This document shows positions 1 through 6,376 of a stretch of DNA of 12,445 nt, one piece after another. Position numbers and translations under genes: made by a program. Below the pieces are notes generated by a model that saw only the letters and a list, made by a program, of their open reading frames with translations, ran no database searches and was not told the DNA's origin. The stretch is from Candidatus Omnitrophota bacterium (lineage in GTDB: Bacteria > Omnitrophota > Gorgyraeia > Zapsychrales > Zapsychraceae), in assembly GCA_018399915.1 (NCBI GenBank), contig JAGYNW010000042.1:1-12445 (forward strand), in the 5' to 3' direction. How positions within the stretch are numbered: the first letter of the stretch is position 1; each line of letters begins with the position of its first letter.

Positions 1-833
1 ACAAAAAAATTATAAACAATATTTTCCTCCATGCCCATACTCCAGAATTTTCCGTCGATCCTGGAAAACTCCGTAGGCGCGCTGACCAGAATCAGGCTGT
101 TTATGTGTTCGGATTCCGCGGCTGTGATAATACTGGTTGCCGCGCCCAAAGAAAACCCAATGAGCCCGATCTTTTCATATTCTTTAGCGGCATAATCCAG
201 AATACTTTTTAGATCCAACGGACTTTTGGCGGTCCAGGTAAAAAACCCGGAACTCAAACCATGGCCCCGAAGATCAAAAGCAATAACATCATGATCCGCA
301 AGCAATCCCTGCGCCATCTTTATGAACAAAACCGCTTCTTTACTATTATAAAAGCCATGCGCTAAAATAACGACACTTTTATGCCCATTTTTATAATGGT
401 CGTAATGGATATTTTTCTGGTCCCTGGTAGTCAGATAACCGCTTTTGAGGACAAACGGCGCTGACTCTTCTTGACATTGGCACAAGACATCCCCTCCGGA
501 TTTCGAGATCACCGCACTCAGCGAACAATCATTCTGGATTTCCGGCCTGGCCTGAAAACCGATCGTGTAAGAACGGTCATCTTCTTTTTGAAATATAAAC
601 GTTTGCGGCGAAAGTAAATACTTAGACGAGAACGGACTTTTGTACAGACAATGCTGTGCGATCACAAGCGCCTCGGCATGATTAATACCGTTTGCGCGAT
701 TAATAGTTTTCAGAGACCGCATATCTTTGGGTAAGAATTCCTCTTTCTCTTGTGCCTGGGACGTAACAGCTCCCAAAACCATCACGACGCTTGCCAAAAA
801 GATGCAAATCCGTTTTAGGCGTGGCCCCCTCAT
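1..833 (-). CDS. Secreted alpha/beta hydrolase (serine esterase/lipase-like), 3' end cut by window edge
   Basis: Translation from the ATG at 833 stays open to the window edge (277 codons plus 2 nt), so the C-terminus is missing. Residues 1-27 form a Sec signal peptide: basic start (MRGPRLKR), hydrophobic core, and likely cleavage after SQA. Residues 28-130 form an unrecognised N-terminal region with four cysteines (C62, C103, C118, C120) that could form disulfides outside the cytoplasm. The hydrolase fold begins near residue 135. It shows an oxyanion-type HGF (159-161), the strand/turn DLRGHGLSSG (187-196), and the nucleophile elbow GFSLG with S228. The catalytic Asp and His should lie beyond the edge. 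The start codon shares ATGA with the stop of the upstream phospholipid acyltransferase fusion, which implies translational coupling; GGAGG lies just upstream. Family membership is clear; the substrate is not. A lysophospholipase or carboxylesterase is an inference from the neighbour only. Confidence 0.85.
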   Translation of the reverse strand, partial: MRGPRLKRICIFLASVVMVLGAVTSQAQEKEEFLPKDMRSLKTINRANGINHAEALVIAQHCLYKSPFSSKYLLSPQTFIFQKEDDRSYTIGFQARPEIQNDCSLSAVISKSGGDVLCQCQEESAPFVLKSGYLTTRDQKNIHYDHYKNGHKSVVILAHGFYNSKEAVLFIKMAQGLLADHDVIAFDLRGHGLSSGFFTWTAKSPLDLKSILDYAAKEYEKIGLIGFSLGAATSIITAAESEHINSLILVSAPTEFSRIDGKFWSMGMEENIVYNFF

Positions 834-3800
834 GCGGCCTCCTTTCCGAAAATTTCTTGCGCCATACGCTTTACCGTACCAAGATCCAGCTTGCCCGTGC
901 CTAAAAAAGGGATCGCATCAATCTTGTGAAAAGCGGCCGCATCCGGAATCCACAAATTAGGCAAATCGCTTTGTTTCAATTCATCCACCAGAGAGGGCAC
1001 ATCAATATCCCGCAGACAAAGCACGACCAATTTCTCCCCTTTCTTTGCATCTTCAACAGAAGCCACCACGCAAACCTGTTCGGTCACGTTGAGAATAGTG
1101 TGGATCTTTTCTTCGATCTTAATATGCGGCACCATTTCCCCTGCGATTTTACTAAACCGGCTCAACCGGTCGGTTATCGTAATAAAGCCGTCTTCATCAA
1201 TATTCGCCATATCTCCGGTAATATACCAGCCATCCTTTATTACTTCCTTGGTCTTTTGATCATTATTTAAATACCCTTTCATCACATTCGGGCCCTTCAC
1301 AATCAGCAATCCATTTTGATCAACATCTAAAGACCTGCCTGTATTTTGGTCAATGGCCTTGACCGCGATGCCTGGCAAAGGCAATCCGATCTTTCCGGGT
1401 TTATGCATGATCTGTGTAATTTGTGCCGAACCATCTTTGACATCGGGAAGATTAATCGAAACGATCGGAGACAATTCCGTACATCCGTACCCTTCCATTG
1501 GTTCAATATTAAACTTTTCAACAAAGGCCTGAAGCACCTGCGGCTTGAGTTTCTCTGCTCCGACAATCACGATGCGCAAGCTTTTAAAATCCTCGCCTTT
1601 GCACCTGCGGGTATACGCATTCAAGAAGGTCGGGGTAGCCATCAACATAGAAATTTTATGCGTTCGGACCAGTTTACCTATCATTTTCGCATCCAGGGGA
1701 TTGACATGATAAACCGCGCCCATACCACTGATCAAAGGAAACCATATGGTCGCCGTAAATCCAAAGGAATGAAAGAATGGCAGGATCCCCAGTATCTTAT
1801 CCTCATTCTTGACTTTAAAAACCTGATACAATCCCTCAAGATTTGATGTAATATTGGCATGGCTCAACATCACGCCTTTCGGCACTCCCGTACTTCCGCT
1901 GGTGAACATAATCGTCGCTAAATCATGGATATTCCGCTTAGCCTTAGGCCCCAAAAAGATCTCCCTTGGTAAAATAAAGGCCTGCACCAAAGCGCGGATT
2001 TTTTCTTTAACCGTTACACCGGCAATCAGGTCTTCTAAAAAAATCAGCTCCCCGGGAAGATCAATGGGGACTTTTTCCAAAAACCGCCGGGAGGTGATCA
2101 CATATTGCATTTCACACTGCCCCTGTATGGAGGAAAGCGCATCATGGGATGTTGTATAATTGAGGTTAACAGGAACCTTGTTTAAAAAAGAGACCGCGAT
2201 ATTCACAATAACCCCACCGGCTGAAGGAGGAATCATGATCCCAATATTTTTTTCCCCGGACAATCGGGGCCTGAGCGCGTTCGCCACACTTACGGCTGAA
2301 AGCAAAGTGGCCGCATAATTCAATTTTTTCCCTGACGAATCCGCAATACAAAAGCGCAAAGGATGCTTCTTTGATTCTCGCCAAAATGCCTCCGGCAATG
2401 TTCTACGTTCCGTAAAACGGTACTGAAATGCCTCAGCGCCCAATTCTCGCACCTTTTCCCTTACCCTGAAAGCCGTTGTTTCACTGGGAAGAGGATCCCC
2501 GATTAAAACGGTGATGGGATAAGGAATGATTTTCGGTGTTTTGTAAAAATAGCGCCCGCCTTCATAACTGAAAATACTTCCCCAAATCCTGTCCAAGTAA
2601 ACAGGAATAACAGGACAGTCGGTATCCTGGATCACGCGCTCAAAGCCTTTATTGAATTTCTGAATATTCCCTGACCGGGTAAGCCGTCCTTCAGGGAACA
2701 CACAAACAAGTTCTCCCTTCATGATCGCTTCACGTGCCTGGTTCAGCGCGTGAAGTATTTCTTTAGGCTTATCACTGGCAGCCACCGGAATCGCCCCGGC
2801 TAGTTTAAAAATCGGCTTTAATAATCGCAAATTGTAAATCTGCCGATGGACCATAAAACGCAAAGGCCGTTCAATACAAACCACTAATACCAAAGCATCA
2901 ATATAAGACACATGATTAGCCACAATAAGGCCACCACCCTGTTGAGGAATATTGTCCTTATTGACGATCCGTATTTTATATAAAGTATGCGTAAGTGTCC
3001 AAACCAGAAAACGTAACAGTGCCGAGGGAAGCAATCGGCAAATATACCCTGTCCCGAACACCGTTAAGATGCCGGCAAAAATAAAGATTTGCGCCGCGTT
3101 TAACTGCAAAAGGTCTCTCAGAATGAACAAGCTTATGAATCCGGTAAAAATACCCCAAAACGATAAAAAATTGGTAACGGCCAACACTTGCCCTCTTTTA
3201 TCATGGGGGCTTTCACTTTGAATCAAGGCGTGTAAAGGAATAATATAAAACCCGCTGGAAATCCCCAAAATGAACAGGCAAAGCAGAACCAAAGGATAAG
3301 ATCCATAGGCAAACCCCAGGATAATCGTAAACAGGCTTAACCCGACCGCACCCACAGGGACGATGCCGAGTTCTATCTTTTGGTCAGAACACCTTCCGGC
3401 TAAAAAACTTCCTGCTCCGATGCCAAGGGCAAGGATCGCCAATAAACTACTGGAAAGAAAATGGTCCAAAGCCATAAGCTTTCTAGCGTACAATAAAATA
3501 TTAAGCTGAAATAGCCCGCTTAAAAACCCAAAATACATCAAACCCAAGATCGATAAAAATACCGCCTGATTTTTCTGTATTTCCTTAATATGGGAATAAA
3601 CCTCCTTAAGAAAATTTGGATTGAAACGGCGCAGGGACCCCGAAGGCCGGACCTTGGTCACAAAGAAACTTGTAATCACACCCATGATGGAGATCAGCAA
3701 AAAAGCATAAGACGTTTTGTACAAAAGCGGGGTTGTGATGTGTACCAAATATCCGCCTGCCGCTTGTCCAAGTATGATCGCCGCGTACGTCCACATCTGG

Positions 3801-4234
3801 ATCAATCCATTGCCTTCGGACAAATCCTCCTTAGACAGGATTTCCGGCAATATGCCGTACTTGGAAGGCCCGAAAAAAGCACTTTGCGTCCCCATAAAGA
3901 AAAGCACAAAAAGCAAAGGCCAGATAGAGCCATTCAGCAGCGTCAAAAGGCCTAAAAACATAACCATAAACTCAGCGACCTTAGCCCAGATAATAATATG
4001 CCGTTTACTGTATTTATCGGCTAAATAGCCTGCGTAGGTGGAGAACAATAAAAATGGCAGGATAAAGATCGCTCCCGACAGCGATAAGTACAAAGTGCCG
4101 TAACCATCTCTCATCAAACTATCAACAGCGAGAAAAGATATGACCAACTTAAAGGCATTATCATTGAACGCGCCTAAAAACTGCGTGGCTAAAAGGGCCT
4201 TGAACCCCTTGCTCAGGATCTGCTTTTTCGTCAT
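830..4234 (-). CDS. aas: LplT-PlsC-Aas fusion: lysophospholipid transporter / 2-acyl-glycerophospholipid acyltransferase / acyl-ACP synthetase
   Basis: This 1134-residue inner-membrane protein joins three functions. Residues 1-410 are an MFS transporter of the LplT type, with many helices and the early motif GAFNDNAFK (21-29); such carriers flip lysophospholipids inward. Residues about 420-600 are a PlsC acyltransferase, with the HX4D motif NHVSYID (H441, D446) and FPEGR (513-517). Residues about 610-1134 are an ANL adenylating domain that activates fatty acid and loads ACP. It has P-loop TSGSTGVPKG (778-787), YGCTE (916-920), TGD (1006-1008), a DR hinge (1022-1023) and probable catalytic K1115 in GTGKLD. 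E. coli carries these activities as two proteins, LplT (about 400 aa) and Aas (about 720 aa); the full fusion is known in other bacteria. The start is supported by AAGGAG at 4240-4245, five bases before ATG. All visible active-site residues are intact. The stop overlaps the next gene by ATGA. Confidence 0.93.
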   Translation of the reverse strand: MTKKQILSKGFKALLATQFLGAFNDNAFKLVISFLAVDSLMRDGYGTLYLSLSGAIFILPFLLFSTYAGYLADKYSKRHIIIWAKVAEFMVMFLGLLTLLNGSIWPLLFVLFFMGTQSAFFGPSKYGILPEILSKEDLSEGNGLIQMWTYAAIILGQAAGGYLVHITTPLLYKTSYAFLLISIMGVITSFFVTKVRPSGSLRRFNPNFLKEVYSHIKEIQKNQAVFLSILGLMYFGFLSGLFQLNILLYARKLMALDHFLSSSLLAILALGIGAGSFLAGRCSDQKIELGIVPVGAVGLSLFTIILGFAYGSYPLVLLCLFILGISSGFYIIPLHALIQSESPHDKRGQVLAVTNFLSFWGIFTGFISLFILRDLLQLNAAQIFIFAGILTVFGTGYICRLLPSALLRFLVWTLTHTLYKIRIVNKDNIPQQGGGLIVANHVSYIDALVLVVCIERPLRFMVHRQIYNLRLLKPIFKLAGAIPVAASDKPKEILHALNQAREAIMKGELVCVFPEGRLTRSGNIQKFNKGFERVIQDTDCPVIPVYLDRIWGSIFSYEGGRYFYKTPKIIPYPITVLIGDPLPSETTAFRVREKVRELGAEAFQYRFTERRTLPEAFWRESKKHPLRFCIADSSGKKLNYAATLLSAVSVANALRPRLSGEKNIGIMIPPSAGGVIVNIAVSFLNKVPVNLNYTTSHDALSSIQGQCEMQYVITSRRFLEKVPIDLPGELIFLEDLIAGVTVKEKIRALVQAFILPREIFLGPKAKRNIHDLATIMFTSGSTGVPKGVMLSHANITSNLEGLYQVFKVKNEDKILGILPFFHSFGFTATIWFPLISGMGAVYHVNPLDAKMIGKLVRTHKISMLMATPTFLNAYTRRCKGEDFKSLRIVIVGAEKLKPQVLQAFVEKFNIEPMEGYGCTELSPIVSINLPDVKDGSAQITQIMHKPGKIGLPLPGIAVKAIDQNTGRSLDVDQNGLLIVKGPNVMKGYLNNDQKTKEVIKDGWYITGDMANIDEDGFITITDRLSRFSKIAGEMVPHIKIEEKIHTILNVTEQVCVVASVEDAKKGEKLVVLCLRDIDVPSLVDELKQSDLPNLWIPDAAAFHKIDAIPFLGTGKLDLGTVKRMAQEIFGKEAA

Positions 4235-4239
4235 TGTGG

Positions 4240-4276
4240 CTCCTTTTTTTGCTTAATTTATTATACCCGTTTTTGA
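4240..4276 (-). promoter_or_regulatory. Possible promoter and SD for the LplT-PlsC-Aas fusion
   Basis: A perfect TATAAT on the minus strand lies at 4260-4265. The best upstream match is TTGGAA with a short 15-nt spacer, so the -35 is weak. A start near 4253 would leave a leader of about 19 nt containing AAGGAG (4240-4245). The gap after the small membrane-protein gene is 61 nt and has no GC-rich hairpin, so read-through from the upstream promoter is equally possible. Confidence 0.4.
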
Positions 4277-4295
4277 ATTTTTCCAAGATGTAATT

Positions 4296-4487
4296 CTATT
4301 TATTTTTAGCCAAATACCTCTTGTTGCGAATAATCATTGCCAGAAAAGCAATAAAAACAACCGCGCAAAAGACAAGAACCATAAAAAATAATTGCGGCAG
4401 GCACTCCATCAAGCCATGCATCAAACCCTCAAATTTTAAAAAAGAAATCCCTAAGAGCACGACCCAAAAAATTTTATTGGTAATCAT
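4296..4487 (-). CDS. Small two-helix membrane protein, unknown function
   Basis: This is a 63-residue protein that I do not recognise. It reads MITNKIFWVVLLGIS at the start. One hydrophobic helix lies at about 5-20 and a second, longer one at about 31-53 (LFFMVLVFCAVVFIAFLAMI). A basic tail follows (RNKRYLAKNK), which suggests that the C-terminus lies in the cytoplasm. An ATG eight codons upstream (4511) is in frame, but the internal ATG at 4487 is preferred. It has a strong Shine-Dalgarno (AAGGAAGGGG, 4494-4503) with a six-base spacer, whereas the upstream ATG has none, and the upstream codons themselves encode the SD. The gene sits behind the repeat-bearing promoter and 61 nt ahead of the LplT-PlsC-Aas fusion. 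It may therefore be an accessory subunit or stress-induced small membrane protein, but that is only context. The reverse strand also carries a 64-codon open frame, which I take as a shadow because it lacks a visible SD. Confidence 0.65.
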   Translation of the reverse strand: MITNKIFWVVLLGISFLKFEGLMHGLMECLPQLFFMVLVFCAVVFIAFLAMIIRNKRYLAKNK

Positions 4488-4493
4488 AATAAT

Positions 4494-4503
4494 CCCCTTC
4501 CTT
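4494..4503 (-). promoter_or_regulatory. Ribosome binding site deciding the start of the small membrane protein
   Basis: AAGGAAGGGG on the minus strand ends six bases before the ATG at 4487. It lies inside the reading frame that would be used from the upstream ATG at 4511, which favours the shorter 63-residue product. Confidence 0.6.
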
Positions 4504-4514
4504 TTTCTCATGTA

Positions 4515-4538
4515 AAATAGTTGAATGGTTAACTATTT
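4515..4538. repeat. 24-bp palindrome, candidate operator
   Basis: AAATAGTT (4515-4522) and AACTATTT (4531-4538) are perfect 8-bp inverted arms around an 8-base centre. The left arm and centre contain AGTTGAATGGT, which is also present in the promoter repeats upstream, here in opposite orientation. It lies in the predicted leader, 28 nt before the preferred ATG. The size and dyad suit a dimeric winged-helix or TetR-type regulator. An AU-only RNA stem would be weak. Confidence 0.5.
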
Positions 4539-4542
4539 AATC

Positions 4543-4569
4543 AAAAAAACAAGGCCTTGATGCCGGCCC
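4543..4569 (-). terminator. Weak hairpin with T tract (terminator or leader attenuator)
   Basis: On the minus strand GGGCC (4565-4569) can pair with GGCCT (4552-4556, outer pair G-T) around an 8-base loop. Two bases and seven T residues follow (4543-4549). It could end the upstream operon or act as an early attenuator, since the predicted transcription start falls at about 4569. The stem is only four to five pairs, and CAAGGCCTTG within it is itself a perfect palindrome, so other folds are possible. Confidence 0.3.
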
Positions 4570-4575
4570 ATAATA

Positions 4576-4604
4576 AGTTTACCATTCAACTGTTTACCTG
4601 TCAA
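4576..4604 (-). promoter_or_regulatory. Sigma70-type promoter of the small-protein/aas/hydrolase block
   Basis: The minus strand shows a perfect -35 TTGACA (4599-4604), a 17-nt spacer (4582-4598) and -10 TAAACT (4576-4581, four of six consensus). The expected start is near 4569, giving a leader of about 80 nt to the ATG at 4487. Both hexamers lie within the tandem 15-bp repeats, so a protein bound there would block polymerase. Confidence 0.6.
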
Positions 4605-4606
4605 CT
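4577..4606 (-). repeat. Two abutting 15-bp direct repeats in the promoter
   Basis: On the minus strand AGTTGACAGGTAAAC (4592-4606) is followed directly by AGTTGAATGGTAAAC (4577-4591); 13 of 15 positions agree. A third, inverted copy, AGTTGAATGGTTAAC on the plus strand, lies at 4519-4533. The first copy carries the -35 hexamer and the second ends in most of the -10. A further short dyad, AACTA-N11-TAGTT, spans 4603-4623. Confidence 0.7.
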
Positions 4607-4697
4607 AAATTGCCTAAATAGTTATGTTTCCTTAAAATTTTTAGCCCCACGCCTTTGTTCAGACACTTTCTTTTCCCTCTTAATCCCCTTCTTAGGG

Positions 4698-6335
4698 CTA
4701 GGTCGCGGCAGATACCCCGAGGTCCTTGGGAATGGTAAAATGAAACGCGGTTCCCTCACCCAACTCGGATTCGATCCAAATATCCCCGCCATGGTCTAAG
4801 AGAATCTCCTTAACAATAGCCAAGCCCGCACCAGTCCCCTCATAATGACTTGCAGAATTCAATCGTTGAAACATCCCAAACACTTTGGGCTGATCTTCTT
4901 TCGCAATACCGATTCCATTATCTTTAACAAAAAATTCATACTTATCCGGATGATCCTTAAACCCGATCTCTATTTTAGGACGATCATCTTGTCTCGTAGA
5001 AAATTTGATCGCATTGCTTAACAGGTTCAAAAAGACCTCACTTAATTTAATACGGTCACAAACCACCGATGGCAGATCTTGAGGAAGGACCACCTCCACC
5101 TGAAACTTATTAATATTGAATTCCAGCCGGTCCAAAACCGATTGCACAAGATCCCGGATCGCCACCTGCTCATAAGGATTTTTTACACGCGATATGCGCG
5201 TCAGGGCCAACAGATCATTGATCAACTGATTCAACCTTTCGGCGCCCCGGATAATCCCCTGAACGCTTCGCAAACCCTTCGGGTCAAAAACATCTTTATA
5301 TTTCTTTTCCAGGTAATTGCCATATCCCACTATCCCTGTTAATGGCGCCTTGATATCATGGCTTACAGTGTGAACAAAACGGTCCAATTCCTTATTCACT
5401 TTCTCAAGATCAACTTTTTGCCTTCGGGTCACTTTAAGATTCTTCGATAAACGTTCATTTTTATGTTCCAACTCTTCGTTGACTTCGGCGAGTTTCTCAG
5501 CCATCGCGTTCATAGCCCGGCTTACTTCACCGATCTCATCATGGGAAGCATCATCCAGATTGATCACAAAATTGCCGCCGCCGATCTGATGCGCTGCCTT
5601 TACCAGGATCTTTAACGGCTTAAGGATACTGCGGATAATGGCAAAAGCAATAATAATGCTTATGAATAAACTGATAGCAAAACTGACCCAAAGGATCTTA
5701 CGCGCGAGATCTTCCTCGTTTTCCGCGCGGCGCAAAGAGCCCTTGGCAAATCCTTTGACTTCTTCAACAATGACCTCTAATCTGGCCGCCAAATGCTTTT
5801 CTGCACCTTCTACTTTTTCGATATCCTCAAACGAAATCTTATGGTCTCCCTTGCTTACCAAGCCAAAAAACTCATCGGTCACATCACAATATTTTTGATG
5901 CACGGTTTCGACTTCCTGCAATAATCCCAAGACATTGTTCAATCCCTGGACCTCTTCCGGAGAATCAGAGGCTACGATGCCGGCATTGACGATCTCTAAT
6001 CCTTTTTTAATATCGTCCTGAACCAATTCCTGCAAATTCTCAAATCCCTGCTGGATCCATTCCAGATGGCTCAAAAGATAGCGTCTGCGATTAACCGTCA
6101 TTTCTTCAAAACCGATCTCCTCCCCGACCCTGATCACACGCTCAAACAAGATGGCTTTCTGGAATTGGTGCTTTTCGATCAGCTGAATAAATCCGGTCAA
6201 GGCCATATCCTGTTTCACGACATCATTAAGCTCTTGACCGATCTTAGATAACTGAGTCAATCCAATGATGGTATTGGCGCATAGAACTATCAGTAAAAAC
6301 AATATGAATGAGGATATTTTATTTGATATTTTCAT
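4698..6335 (-). CDS. Membrane sensor histidine kinase with HAMP domain
   Basis: The protein has 545 residues. TM1 is at about 8-28. A mostly helical extracytoplasmic region of about 185 residues follows, possibly a four-helix-bundle sensor, and TM2 is at about 213-235. A HAMP linker occupies about 236-290 (DEIGEVSRAMNAMAEKL), followed by a coiled-coil stretch to 320. HisKA carries the phospho-accepting H326 in VSHDIKAPLTGIVGY. The HATPase domain shows the N box NLLSNAIKF (N441), G1 DNGIGI (472-477) and G2 GTGAGLAIVKE (500-510). All catalytic motifs are intact, so it should autophosphorylate. It has no receiver domain and no response regulator lies nearby, so its partner is elsewhere. It follows the spermidine-synthase-like gene by 29 nt. 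There is no Shine-Dalgarno before the ATG, only an AT-rich leader. The ligand is unknown. Confidence 0.93.
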   Translation of the reverse strand: MKISNKISSFILFLLIVLCANTIIGLTQLSKIGQELNDVVKQDMALTGFIQLIEKHQFQKAILFERVIRVGEEIGFEEMTVNRRRYLLSHLEWIQQGFENLQELVQDDIKKGLEIVNAGIVASDSPEEVQGLNNVLGLLQEVETVHQKYCDVTDEFFGLVSKGDHKISFEDIEKVEGAEKHLAARLEVIVEEVKGFAKGSLRRAENEEDLARKILWVSFAISLFISIIIAFAIIRSILKPLKILVKAAHQIGGGNFVINLDDASHDEIGEVSRAMNAMAEKLAEVNEELEHKNERLSKNLKVTRRQKVDLEKVNKELDRFVHTVSHDIKAPLTGIVGYGNYLEKKYKDVFDPKGLRSVQGIIRGAERLNQLINDLLALTRISRVKNPYEQVAIRDLVQSVLDRLEFNINKFQVEVVLPQDLPSVVCDRIKLSEVFLNLLSNAIKFSTRQDDRPKIEIGFKDHPDKYEFFVKDNGIGIAKEDQPKVFGMFQRLNSASHYEGTGAGLAIVKEILLDHGGDIWIESELGEGTAFHFTIPKDLGVSAAT

Positions 6336-6346
6336 AAATTTAAAAA

Positions 6347-6376
6347 TCTATACACAGGCATTGATTAATAGGGCAA
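6347..6376 (-). promoter_or_regulatory. Possible internal promoter for the histidine kinase
   Basis: TTGCCC (6371-6376), an 18-nt spacer and TATAGA (6347-6352) are each four-of-six matches to consensus. The expected start is near 6340, about five bases before the ATG at 6335. This fits the absence of a Shine-Dalgarno and a leaderless message. The hexamers are weak and the -35 lies inside the preceding gene, so chance is a real alternative. Confidence 0.25.

Noticed and set aside
926..1270. Plus-strand open frame of 114 codons
   Set aside because: It lies wholly inside the adenylating domain of the LplT-PlsC-Aas fusion, whose motifs are intact in the minus frame. It has no SD or recognisable protein features.
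3590..3955. Plus-strand open frame of 121 codons
   Set aside because: Antisense to the transporter domain of the fusion; its composition is low in hydrophobic core residues and no family is recognisable.
4321..4515. Plus-strand 64-codon frame opposite the small membrane protein
   Set aside because: No SD; the minus-strand frame has a strong SD, a promoter upstream and a sensible two-helix topology.
4683..4697. Short CCCT/AGGG hairpin just after the histidine kinase stop as a terminator
   Set aside because: The stem is only four pairs and no T tract follows on the minus strand.
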